DNA of 64,000 nt from Acanthochlamys bracteata (Eukaryota > Streptophyta > Magnoliopsida > Pandanales > Velloziaceae): contig CM034138.1 of the NCBI GenBank assembly GCA_019914995.1, positions 4,836,001-4,900,000 of the forward strand, written 5' to 3'. Each line of letters starts with the position of its first letter. The first letter of the stretch is position 1. The notes beneath the pieces were generated by a model that had not been told where the DNA came from, searched no databases, and worked only from the letters and a program-made list of their open reading frames with translations. Below are positions 23,209 to 34,119 of the stretch, piece by piece. The translations under genes were made by a program, and so were the position numbers.

Positions 23209-23544
23209 TGTAGGATCGGGTCCCCACACTAAAAGGATTGGCCAACCTCTTAGGGGTTAGCATCCCCCACTTATAAGCACATACCTATTCCAGCCCTTAG
23301 CCAATGTGGGACTATTAAGGGGTGTGGGCTGTTAAGCCCACCAAGCCATGGTCCACTTGGCCCAACCCAAGGCGAGTTGCTGGCCCATCTCCAAGTTAGC
23401 TAGCCCGTTTTTCACTTGGGCACCAGCCCAGGCCCCTCCGCTACTAACCCGGCCCTAGCCCACCATGCTAGTCCGTCTTTCACTCGGGCTCATCAAGCCC
23501 TACACGCTACTAACCTGAGCCTAGCCTAACTTGGAGGCCCAACA
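23209..23544. mobile_element. Nested short solo LTR, 336 bp
   Basis: Ends TGTAGGATCGGG and GGAGGCCCAACA (TG...CA), flanked by AGTTC at 23204-23208 and 23545-23549. GC-rich, with many GGCCC and AGCCC words, unlike the surrounding copia sequence. No coding frame. Inserted in the integrase part of copia A. It fits one LTR of a short or TRIM-like element; the parent family is not identified. Confidence 0.75.
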
Positions 23545-25238
23545 AGTTCTAATGCATTTCAACTTCAAACCAGTTTGTCTTTCAGCTAAAAATGAAATTG
23601 TTTAAAGACATCCAACACTTGATTTTTCGTTTTCAAGGTATAGACTCATGTCTTCCTTAAATGATCATCAATAAAAGTCACAAAATAAAAAGAACCACCA
23701 AGTGTTTTTGTTTTCATAGGGCCATAAACATCAGAATATACTAAATCAAATATATCTGGCTTTCTTGAAGTAGGGGATGTCTTAAATGTAACTCTGGTTT
23801 GCTTTCTTGCCAAGCAATGTGCACACTTCTTCAATGGTGCATTCTTCATTCTAGAAAGGAGATTCTTCTTGGGTAAAATCTACAAACCCTTCTCGCTCAT
23901 GTGATTAAGTCTGTTGTGCCAAAGCTCAATCGTAACATCACTATCAACTGTATTGATAATGGAATCAGATATCTTTCCTTACATCAAATAAAGTGACGAA
24001 CACTTTCTGCCTCTAGCCACAACCATAGAGCCTTTAGTCAGTTTCCACTGACCATCACTAAAGGTGTTCCAAATTTTCTTATCATCAAGTTTGCCTGTAG
24101 AGATCAAATTCAAACGAAGGTCAGGAATATGCTTAACATTTTTCAGAGTCAGAGCGGTACCATTGTTCATCTCCAAGCACACATCTCCTATGCCAATAGC
24201 TTTAGCTAAGCCATCGTTATCCATCCTAACACTTCCAAAATCACCAAAAGTGTAAAATGCAAAGTAATCCTTCCAAGATGTAGTATGAATGGAGGCACCA
24301 CTGTCAATCACCAACTGGTCTCATGAGAAGCAAAATTGACAACATCATCATCATACAAGATAAGGAAGTCATCTGTGACAGTAGCAACTTTATCAACTTC
24401 ATTACTATCAACTTTTTTCGTTTCCTTACTCTTGTCATTTTTGTTGTCCTTTTTCAACTTACGACAGTATTTCTTTATATTCCCCTTCAGACTACAGTAA
24501 TGATATTCAACATCAGCAAATTTATTAGGCTTGTTTATACTTCTGTCTCTTTTCTTCGGACCTCTACTCTATTCTTTCCCTTTCCTTTTGTAACCAAGAC
24601 CTTTGACTGCAAAGAGAAATCCTGTGATTTTTTTTTCATCTCCTCATTAAGAATACTACTCTTGGCCAAATCCATAGTAATGACACTATCTGGAGCTAAG
24701 TTAGACAAAGACGTCCTAAACGTCTCCCACGAATCCGGCAATGTACCGAAAAGCCATAAACCCTGCACTTCATCATCAAACTTAATATTCATACCAACCA
24801 ACTGATTAATAATATCTTTAAATGCATTCAAATGATCCGTCATAGAATTTCCATTCTGATATTTCAGATTCATCATCTGCTTAATCAAGAACGGGTTATT
24901 GTTCCCAATTTTTCTAGCATACAATTGCTCAAACTTGTTCCATAAAGTGCTTGCATTTTTCTCATCGCTAACATGGTTCAAAATATTATCATCTATCCAC
25001 TGTCTAATAAAACCACACACTTTTCAATGAGTAAAGTTCCGTTCAGCATCAGTTTTATTGGCAGGCTTTTCTTCACTAAATATTGGTAAATAATAATCTT
25101 TCACATATAACAAATCCTCCATCTTTTCTTTCCACAGATGGTAATTTGAATCATTCAAATTAACCATTCTACTTGTATTAGTTTTCATGTTTACCACAAG
25201 ACACAAATCAACTAAAAATCAAAGCTTTGGTACCACTT

Positions 25239-25940
25239 TGATAGGATAAAATCGTCTCTACTAATATTCAACACAATATGTAGAGCATGCAGCGGAAATA
25301 AAACTTATTCCTCACTTGTGTGAACCTAATAAGAAACCATCCAATAGAATAATATTTTTGGCAAATACTTAATGCACGAAAATCACCACAATCACAAGTA
25401 CATCAACATGAACAATTTACGTGAAAAACCTCCTTAACGTAAGGAGTAAAAACCACGACAACCAACAAATCTCCACTATCACAATAATGAGAATACACAA
25501 GTTTTCTTTAGCTAAAACTAGAGGCATACAACCATATATCTCAAAATTCAACAATATTGGCAAACCGTAAAAGAGAATTACAGAAATCTCACCCAAATCG
25601 GTGGCTTCACAAATACGTACGGATCTGCATATAGAGAACTCGAATACGATCTCCACCGTTCAGATTGAAAAACTAACCGTCGGAAACACGCTGACCAAAT
25701 TTCAGCTCAATCGGATTTCAATCGACGTTCATCTGGCGTTTGATCAAACTGGCTAGCAAGACAACAATTTCTCCTATTTCTTTTTTTTTTTTTCTTCTCT
25801 TGACGGGGGCTACAGCATAGGGTTTACAAACCCTAGAAAATTCATTTAAGAAGGAAAAGAAAAAAATTTCCTTACCTCTTCATATGGGTTTTAATCATAT
25901 GAATTTTGGGCCATCTCCACAAAGGAGGAAAAATCCAACA
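25239..25940 (-). repeat. 5' LTR of copia A, 702 bp
   Basis: Plus-strand ends TGATAGGATAAAATCG and AAAAATCCAACA. The primer-binding site lies immediately inside, at 25224-25235. Confidence 0.9.
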
Positions 25941-26441
25941 ATGTCTATAATGATAATCACGCCAATCGCGAGAGGAGCAATCATTCCGATGGATACATTC
26001 TTTGGATCTGCTACGGTTGCATAGACGATGTAGACAAGTGCGAAGGTGATGATTTCCATTACTACACCCTAGAACCCTTCAACTCTCGCTACTAGCGTGT
26101 GAGTTGGTGCAGATTGAAAGCAATATCAAGCATTTGTTAAATAAAAAAAATGAATTTATTGAAGTTATTTCTCTTTTAGGTATGTTTGTTGTTAAAAACT
26201 TAAGAGACTGTGACCTACTTGATCAGACGAGCACCAACAATGCCAAGTAGTTGAGTGATCCAGTGGAAAAAGCAGTGAGGATCGTGATTTGACCATCGAG
26301 AGCTAACCCAAAAGTAAATGTGGTTAACATGTCCATAAGATATGTTAGCAGCAATGAAAACCATAAACAACGCAAAATCATGGCAAACTGCCACAGCCAC
26401 CAATTCTGATGGATCCAACACTACCCTCACAGTCAATTTAC
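25941..26441 (-). pseudogene. TIP (tonoplast intrinsic protein) aquaporin relic
   Basis: Minus strand. A middle exon at about 26441-26215 begins after TTTTTTTAG and reads KLTVRVVLDPSELVAVAV, then FIAANISYGHVN and ITQLLGIVGARLIK. These match the TIP segment with the first NPA box, but NPA is changed to NHI. After an intron of about 90 bp, a second exon (about 26125-25941) reads APTHTLVARVEG, a stop, [24 protein letters not shown] and IAPLAIG, the TIP helix 4-5 region. The exon is then cut by copia A and resumes at 20138. TIPs are six-helix vacuolar-membrane water channels. Loss of both NPA boxes and internal stops show this copy is dead. The first exon was not found. Confidence 0.85.
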
Positions 26442-26970
26442 CTAAAAAAATGCAGTAGTGAGTAGAAAATTTTGGGAAAAAAATCTTGGTGGAACCGCCA
26501 AATTCATGATGAACAGAAGACTGAACGAACCGACGAGGAGAGGACTCGAATATTGCTTGGCTGCTTTCTTCGAACCAACGAGATTAAGTAAAATTTTTTT
26601 TTATTTTAACCATCCCTTGTTGACCCGTCCAGGTGACCAGTCTGCCCGACTCAAAAACTGCTTTTGATCAAATCTGGTCGAAGCGTACCGCTTGTATAGA
26701 AAATTTATTTCTAGATTCGGATTAGTTTGGTCCCAGATCGATGATTTTTTAATCGACATGTACAATCTAGTTCGAATCTCCCAACACTGGTCTTACAAAA
26801 TACTTTCACTAATCAATGACCAATGTCTTTAATTGAAACAAAAGATTTTCTACTAAGTACATAGAACATTTCATTATCCATATATAAGCAGAATGGATTC
26901 CTGGTGGTAGCATATATAGGCCTGCAGTATTTTCAAAACATGAGAATAGCTAATAGCTCGAATTGACAAA
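26442..26970. other. Spacer, no gene recognised
   Basis: The expected first exon of the TIP relic should lie here on the minus strand, but I could not find its conserved start. GC-richer patches at 26600-26690 (GACCCGTCCAGGTGACC) resemble the CCGG-rich ends of the hAT-like elements but show no clear termini. Confidence 0.4.
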
Positions 26971-27341
26971 TGTTAAGAAAGACTTAGTCCTACATTACTT
27001 ATGAATGGTTCTGAGATTATATTTATAAAAACTTATGCAAAATAGCCCGCTTCATTTCAGAATATATAGTCTGTTTCATTCAGAAGACAATTGTCCGCTA
27101 TATTTTAGAAAAATTAGCCCATTTTATTTTAGAACAAGTAGCTCGCTTCATCTAATTCATTACAGAGCACGTAGCCCGCATCATATCAATTCAGAAAAAA
27201 AAAACAATCCACTAGAGGGCATGTGTTAAGAAAGATTTAGTTTCACATTGCTTATTAATAGTCTTAAGATGATATTCATAAAGAATTGGACTCACTCTTT
27301 TCATTGTCAATTGGTTTTGAAAAGAAATCATAAATTCGTCA
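26971..27341 (+). mobile_element. Miniature LTR-like element with internal repeats
   Basis: A direct repeat of about 60 bp starts TGTTAAGAAAGACTTAG at 26971 and TGTTAAGAAAGATTTAG at 27224. The second is preceded by a purine-rich CTAGAGGGCATG, as expected before a 3' LTR, and it runs on to about 27341 (GTCACAACA). Between them lies a degenerate array of about six units of 25-35 bp containing TAGCCCGCTTCATTTCAGAA. No gag or pol. It looks like a shortened TRIM-like or copia LTR pair. A primer site and target duplication were not clear. Confidence 0.5.
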
Positions 27342-27501
27342 CAACAAGATACGCAATTAACATGAAATAAACACCTTTAGCAATGAACAAGATTTAATAA
27401 TTCATTCATTCATTCTTGTTCCCAAATGCTTCCTCGTATACATTCCATTTCATTTCTGCTTGAAGCTCTATGTAATTCTTGTTTTTCATAAAGAAAATTA
27501 T

Positions 27502-30104
27502 TTACGAGTATATAATAGAATATGTATCATATGAACACTTGCTTGAAGAAGATATCAATCTGTTCAGTTTCCTATTAGACAATAGTGAAGGATTACTTTG
27601 ATCTCCTCTTCTATTGAGATCAAAGTTTCTATTTGCAACACCTAGCTGTTGCGCAAGCTCTGAAACTTCTTCATCTCTAGAGAGTACATGGTCGAGGCAG
27701 ATGTACCGCCCACAAGCAGTGTTATTCATCTCCTCGTACACTCGGACATGTGCTTCTGCTACCTTGCGGACATCTGCAGTGGCTAGCAATCCATCCATGT
27801 ACATTTCCTCGCATCCTGTGGTGAGAAAACGAAAAGTTGATTAAGGCACACCTCACTTCACTCTCAAAAGTTTAAAACTGATAGATGGAAGTGTCTTAGG
27901 CAAATACTGGCGAAAGTTTATAATCGAGCAAATATGTCACATTTTATCCAAAAGACTTCTCTGGTACCTTTGATGTAGGCAATGGAAGCTGTTGAATTTC
28001 TACGATAAAATCCAGGACCCGTGATTAGAGCAGGGCAAATGGTCACCAACGTCAGGTCTCTTCCACGAGCCCCCCTCCATGCTGCCTTCTCGGCCATCGT
28101 CTTGCCCAGTGCAAGCCACAACTGCATTTAAATGTCAAACAAAAAACTTTAACTACAGTATTTTCTTTTTTCCAACAACAATGGAAATTAAGTACATGTT
28201 TCTTTTTTCAGGCAATAGGTCTAGTGTCAACATTAATTAGGGACCAGGGCATAATTATTTCTGAGAAGTTCCTTTCTCCTATCTATAAATGTTTTGTTAA
28301 CTATTCCTGTATCACTCGGGGCGAAGTTCAGAGACCAAAAATAACTTCAAACTTACTAACTTAGAAAAAGCTTACCTTCTTGTCCCTACAAAGGCTTTCA
28401 TCACTCCAGCAGTCCTCATCAATGAGTAGGTGCCGGTTGAACGGGAAATTTCGCCGCCATATACAAGCCAAGAGAGAAGAAGTGAACACACATTTTCTAA
28501 CCGATGGAGTTCTTACACAAGCTTCTACAACCTGCGCAGCCACTGTGGCCTCCACCTCTACCATATGCTTCTGTATAATAATAATGACGAATTATGTAGT
28601 TAAAGGTTGGTAAAATTTGTGTGTAACAGAGAGGGAAATCAACAGTTTGTTGGAAGTCTTACAAGAAGATGTGGTTGGTTGGGCGTGTGTGCATCTGGCT
28701 AACACTTACAGCTAGAAAGTCAACAAAAGTAATGTAGAAACACGAACTTAAAATCTGACGTAGGAGGATTTTAAAATAGAAAATATTATTAAAATTTTTT
28801 TGAAAATTGTTGTAGAAAATAAAATTTTTTGAAAAAGTAATGTAGAAAAACGAATTTTAAAAATCTGATTTAGAAATAAAAAAATTTTTAAATAGAAAAT
28901 ATTTTTTTATTAAAAAACTTTATTTTTTTATTTAAAAATTAGTAATAAAAATATATAATAAAAAATTTTAATATACAAAATTTTTTTAGAATTATAAATT
29001 TTTCAATAAATTTTTTAAATATTTATAAAAATATATTAAAAAATATATAATTAAAAATTACTTTGCCAAACGGCCTAAATTGAAAAGCAAATCATTAGTT
29101 GCCAAGGTCCTACACTAAGTAGTAGCTAGCCAGTTTCACCGTAAAGGCATAAAGCCTCACCATGAATTTCACTACCTACCATACGACTCCCTGACATTGT
29201 TAGCTGATGATGTAAATTGTACTTTCTTCTAACGTTTGATTTTCACAAAAAATAGTATGAAAAATTCTCTTACAGTGTATCCGGATATGCCATTGGGATC
29301 TGCGAAAGCGGATGTATGGAAGACGGCAGCGCAACCGTCAAACGCTCGGCAGAGGCTGTCTGTGTCCATCATGTCAGCAACTACTGCAGATACTCCGTCC
29401 GTCTCCGTTTCGCTGAATATCTCCATCTCCCTTGCCTTCTCCAGTTCCTCTGCAGCAATTTTTAAGAATCCAAACACACATCCATAAAAAATGTGTTCAT
29501 ACTTCTTTGCTTAGAATTCCCATAAAAAGGTGATGATTAAAAGGCAAATGTTTAATTCTGTATGTAAGAAGTAAAAACGAAAAATAGGACAGATCATGAA
29601 CCTTCCAATAAATTGGTGATACTAAGTAATCATCAAACAAAAAAGAAAATTATCGTCATAGAGAGAGGCATAAAAATTATTTTGATCTAAAACAATCAAG
29701 AAATGAGTCTTAAATTTTCAACAAACAACAAGAAACCAAGAACTGAAAAAGATATTATCAATGAAGAACTGCAAACATGTAATTCTCCTGTTCTCCGGAA
29801 GAAGAAAACTTTCAGGGCTAGTTTTCCTTTGATAATTACCTTGGTTCTCAAGAGCAACTTTTACAGTGTATCCTTTAGACAAAAGCTGATTCACAAGAGC
29901 AAATCCAAGGAAAGACAACCCGCTTGTTACGCAGACCGATCGTCCCTCACCGGTGGGTCTGAAACCTTTCTTCTCCCTGCGAACATTCCCTGCCGTCCAC
30001 GTCCACCCTCCCCCTGCTTCTGCAGCTACGGTATAGCCTTGCAGAGCAATCCTTAGTTCCTCAACCTCTGCCTTGAAGCTCTGAGTGCTTCTGATCACTC
30101 CCAT
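27502..30104 (-). CDS. Cinnamoyl-CoA reductase-like (SNL6-like), 5 exons
   Basis: Exons (minus): 30104-29840, 29449-29274, 28570-28376, 28121-27968, 27815-27502. All junctions have GT-AG and joined phases give 1104 nt, 367 aa plus stop. The protein is an extended short-chain dehydrogenase with a Rossmann fold. The NADP-loop site is at residues 59-67 (VTSGLSFLG), followed by [14 protein letters not shown], the [15 protein letters not shown] strand (about 170-185) and [12 protein letters not shown]. It best resembles rice SNL6-type CCR-like proteins, including the N-terminal [16 protein letters not shown] and the C-terminal RYICLDHV. Known CCRs reduce hydroxycinnamoyl-CoA esters to aldehydes for lignin. 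Here the YxxxK site reads LWLALGK: Lys219 is kept but Leu215 stands where Tyr is usual, so catalytic activity and substrate are uncertain. No stops or frame changes. It is the only intact gene in the window. Start: first ATG, matching the family N-terminus. Confidence 0.9.
28720..29080. repeat. AT-rich MITE-like block in intron 2
   Basis: Intron 2 of the reductase gene (29273-28571) contains an AT-rich block whose right end, read inverse, is GGCCGTTTGGCAAAGTAA, a Tourist-like terminus. The left end is unclear. The splice sites are not affected. Confidence 0.45.
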
Positions 30105-30231
30105 GGGTGCTGTTGATTTATAGCAAATTTCTAATTGTTTCTACATATGCTTGCAACCGTTTGGGTTCGCTGTGTTGTGGTGTATAGGAAAGAGATCGAA
30201 GAGGCAAGGAATGGTTTCAAGATGATTTATT

Positions 30232-30240
30232 GTTTATATA
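30232..30240 (-). promoter_or_regulatory. TATA box of the reductase gene
   Basis: Minus-strand TATATAAAC, about 130 bp upstream of the ATG at 30104. The position and sequence suit a plant core promoter. No transcript evidence. Confidence 0.55.
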
Positions 30241-30249
30241 AATCTAAGA

Positions 30250-33139
30250 AAGACGGGAGAGAAGGAGGGATTATTTTAGTTTAGAACATTTGTTTTGGTG
30301 TTATTCTCACCTTTAAAAGATATTTAAAAATATTTTAAAAATAAATTCCACCGGCCTTGAGGCTAATAAAATATATTTAAAATGATTTACAAAATTAATA
30401 AAAATTATATATATATATATTTTTTAAATTAAAAAATTATGAAATTTTATAAAAATTTATTGGGAATAGAATGGAAAAGAAGCCTCAAATTATATATAGG
30501 CGTATTTTTGAAAAATTACTTTTGACAAAAAATGTATTCAAAATTTTATTAACACCACAGTTAATTTTTTATGTAAAAAATAAGAAAAAATAGATAATAG
30601 AAAATTTCAATTTAAAATTCTTTTTATACTTTTTAAAATTAAAAAATTATTTACAATCTTAAATTTAAAATTAAATAAAAAAAACTGAAAAGTTCTTTCA
30701 AATATCATCCTACTACAAGCGTTTTATTTTTCTTCTAAAATCAAGTCCTTTTTTAGTCGGTAATAAGTGGCGGCTCTGTTCAGAATGTTAAAAAAATGAA
30801 ACTTTAGTGTGCGTTTGATATTGTTTTTGAAATAATTTTTTTAAATAAAAAATATTTTTATTTTTTAAAAGTTAGTTTTTTTTTAATTTTTAAAAAATAA
30901 TTATTTTTTATTATGTATATTTTTTATAATTTTAAATTATTAAATAAATTTCTAAAATATTTATAAAATATATATCGATAAATGTTAAATAAATATTAAA
31001 AAAATAATTTTTTAATAAGTTAAACCAAACAAATTTAAACTTATTTACAAAATTAGCCAGTGATTTACAAAATTAGTCGATTCTTTAACGCGCGTGTGTA
31101 TATATATATATATATATACATATTAATAATGTGCTATAGTGGAGAAGACTAATGGAAAACTTTTACATAAATTTATAAGAAACGTAAAAATGCGTATTTT
31201 TCTCCATTAAACTCATTCTTAAAATAAAATTTAAAAAAACAAATTTGAAATTTTAAAATAAGCTTGATGACAGTAAAATTTTGAATTAAATTTAAGTTTA
31301 CAAGTAAAATTTGTTGTTCAATTTACAAATAAATTTTTTTCCCAAAAAACTAAACAGTTATTTGTGCTTATTTGTTTTGAAAATCAGTTCAAAATAGAAT
31401 ATTTTTTAAAGAAAAATCAGTTTATATGATAGATAAATATGTTAAAAATGTAACAAGAGTTCTACTGTTTTAGAAAATATTTTAGTAACATCTGCCAAAA
31501 TTATTTACTTATTGTACTCTATTATGAGTTCAAATAAATAGTTCCAAATCAATAAGTTCAATAAGTTTTCAATCTACGTAAGATTACGTAGATATATGTA
31601 TGGTTAATTGAATTTAAATTACAAATCCTTTTTAATATAGTTTTAGAGTCGATTATTTCGGACACTTTTTTATGACAAGTTGCTAAATTAACTTTTTTTT
31701 ACTTAGGATATAGATAAAAAAGTAAGGAATGAATTTTGATTACTATATAATTAAATCAAGTTTTAAATAAAGTTGGATTCTGATCCTCCAAAAACGAAAT
31801 AAAATAAAGTCTAATGTAAAAGTGGTTGCTGGTTTTGCAGATGACGTTAAACCAAAAGAAACCAATTGTCTATCTCAACGAAATTTATTTATATAATAGG
31901 GATTCAATCAGACCATGTAAGATTAGTAGTTAACAATCCCAACAGTTCAACTACTTAGGAATAAAGCTGTGCACGATACCTAAGATACTCATAGTTCTTT
32001 AAGATATCAAGGGTATAATTAATTATAGAAAAAAATTATTCAATTTTAAATTTTAAATTTTTAATTTTTATTACTACATATTTTATTTTTATTTTTACAT
32101 TAAATTATACTTTCAATCAAATTTAATTATAAATTTTATTTTACCAATCTGAATAATTATTTTAAAATTTACTTTTACCAAGTTCAATTTTTTACCGGAA
32201 TTTATTTTAATAAAATTTATTTTACGAAATTTAATATTATATAATTAGAATACGTTTCAGAACTAAAATGAATGACGTGACTATCATACATACAGTCGTG
32301 TTTTAAAATCTGAATCGTACCGATCGGTTCAATCGGGAAAATCATCAACCAGCTTAGTTTTCGATTCATCAAATTATTCGATTTAGGAGTTTGATTGCCA
32401 TTCAATCACTCGATCTGCTTAATCTTGACCTTGTACCTTTTTTTATTGGTTACCCGACTTGATTATTAAGATTTTGTTTATAGCTTATGATCTAACTTAA
32501 TTTGAACCGTGTGTCGCCGAGTCTTAATTTGAATAATACAAATTCAATTGAAGTCGTGAAAACCATTAACTAGAACATCCGTTTAGTCGTGCTTAAATTC
32601 TTGCTCCTTTCGTATTATTTATTCATTGGGTTTGTTTATAAACCCACCGAATTTATATTTTTTAAATTTAGTTTAATATAAAATAATTCAAATAAATTAT
32701 TTTTATAAAAAGTTAAATTTTTTTAAAATTCAACTATAAAGTTTATTTTTAAATACAAAATAAATATAAATTTTATATTTTAAATATTTTAATTTTAATT
32801 TTTAAATTTATTTTTAAAAAAAATGAGTTTATAATAAAGTAAACAAAACGTAATCTTGTTACGTACGAAAATGTTATTCGAAGAGACCACATGGATCCAT
32901 GTTCTCTTAATTTGTTTATGATGTTAGTGAAACCTAATAGGATGTATGGGAACGGTTATGAAAAAAAATATTTTAGAAAAAATATTTTATATACTTTATT
33001 AAGAAAATTAATAATATCAACAAATTTTATAATTAAATTTTTTTATATTTTAAAATTTTAAGAAAACTTATAAATATTATAATTTTAAAAAATATATACA
33101 ATAAAAATTTAATTTAAAAATTGAAAGTATTTCAAATAT
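30250..33139. other. AT-rich spacer with decayed small elements
   Basis: Upstream of the reductase gene. No coding frames. It holds a probable MITE at about 30807-31040, a TA microsatellite at 31096-31118, a degenerate segment at about 32290-32530 with CGTACCGATCGGTTC and CTTGATTATTAAG words like the hAT-like element at 11470-12209, and a possible MITE at about 32627-32852 (GGGTTTGTTTATAAAC; inverse CGTTTTGTTTAC). Nothing else recognised. Confidence 0.45.
30807..31040. mobile_element. Probable Tourist-like MITE
   Basis: Left end GTGTGCGTTTGATATTG after TTA, right end inverse AAATTTGTTTGGTTTAAC. The interior is AT-rich with mirrored segments. The terminal match is partial and the target duplication is not certain. 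Confidence 0.4.
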
Positions 33140-33719
33140 TAGGGATGTCAATTTAGATTTTAGGTCGGTTCCGGATCAATCCATATAATAATTGGGTTAA
33201 AATTGGGTTAAAATTTATTCAATTTTAATCCGATCTATTTATTTATATGGATTAAAATTGTCAATCTTAATCCAACCTATTTATAACCGGATCAAATTCG
33301 AATCGACCTATTTAATAATTAAATTATTAAATAAAAATTATAAATATTAATTTTTAATAATAATAATATATATATTATTAATTATGATATATTTAAAAAG
33401 AAAAATATTAATTTTGACAAAATTTATAAATTAAATAAAAATAAGTTAAAATTAAGATAAATTAAAAAAATATATATATACAAATTAAACTCAAATTTTT
33501 TGCTATTATTTTATAATTATTAAGTAATATATACTATATAAATAATTATACAGGTTAAACGGATCAATTTTAGATCAATCCGAATTCGTTTAAATTTTTC
33601 GGACTATTTTTGAGTCGACTCGAAATCGACCCAATCCGACTAAGACTTGATCCGAACTCAACCTTTTCGGATCAGCTTCGGATCGAATTTTCGAATCGGG
33701 TCGAAATTTGTCACCCCTA
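33140..33719. mobile_element. hAT-like MITE, 580 bp
   Basis: Ends TAGGGATGTCAATTT and (inverse) TAGGGGTGACAAATTT, flanked by a perfect 8-bp duplication TCAAATAT at 33132-33139 and 33720-33727. Subterminal parts are rich in GGATCAA, CGGATC and TCGGGTCG words. An open frame over its right end is not a gene. The size, ends and 8-bp duplication fit a non-autonomous hAT element. Confidence 0.85.
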
Positions 33720-33929
33720 TCAAATATCAACTAAATTGGATGTATATGTCATTGCAAAAGTTATATTCTTAAAAAGAAGTGTGAATGAAATTGATAAATT
33801 GGTAGGTCTCCAACATGGACGCAAAATTAGTAATTTAGGGAAGGTTGATGTCACTCAATCAATTAAAAGGACATGAATACGTTTGTGTGTTAAACTAAAT
33901 GGGTACTTGGGATTCGAATGGACCACTAA

Positions 33930-34119
33930 GGACCGTTCTGTTAAACTTTTTTAAACATTAATATTTTAGTTTTTAATATATATTTTATAAATGTTATAAT
34001 ATTTATTTAAAAATATAAAAAATATAAAACATTCTACATAATAAAATAATTATTTAATATATTTTAATAAAACAGTATATTTTTAAAAAATTTTCTAAAA
34101 GATTATTTTAAAACACTCC
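33930..34119. mobile_element. Probable Tourist-like MITE, 190 bp
   Basis: Left end GGACCGTTCTGTTAAAC after TAA, right end inverse GGAGTGTTTTAAAAT before AAA. AT-rich interior. The 3-bp flanks differ at one position. Confidence 0.45.

Larger units (their letters stand above)
20139..25940 (-). mobile_element. Ty1/copia element with two LTRs (copia A)
   Basis: Minus-strand order: 5' LTR 25940-25239, primer site 25235-25224 (TGGTACCAAAGC, initiator-Met type), gag about 25206-24535, protease about 24314-23979 (DSGAS), integrase about 23850-22739, reverse transcriptase about 22272-21258, RNase H 21261-20857, polypurine tract 20853-20840, 3' LTR 20839-20139. That is the normal copia order with integrase before RT. 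The flanks are ATATC and ATGTC, a 5-bp duplication with one mismatch. It sits inside an aquaporin exon and carries a nested 336-bp solo LTR at 23209-23544. It is broken, with several breaks. In the first 140 bp the two LTRs differ at roughly a tenth of sites by eye, mostly transitions, so it is not a recent insertion. Confidence 0.92.

Noticed and set aside
23209-23544. 5S-rRNA-bearing (Cassandra-like) LTR
   Set aside because: CAAGTTAGC and CTTGGGC words recall 5S rRNA, but the conserved promoter boxes of the 5S gene are not there.
26971-27341. CRISPR-like repeat array
   Set aside because: Units are degenerate, spacers are not distinct, and the setting is a plant nuclear genome with LTR-like flanks.
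29703-30056. Plus-strand frames over the reductase gene (29236-29487, 29703-30056, 27614-27844, 28380-28613)
   Set aside because: They are antisense shadows of the reductase exons; the minus-strand splice model explains the region.
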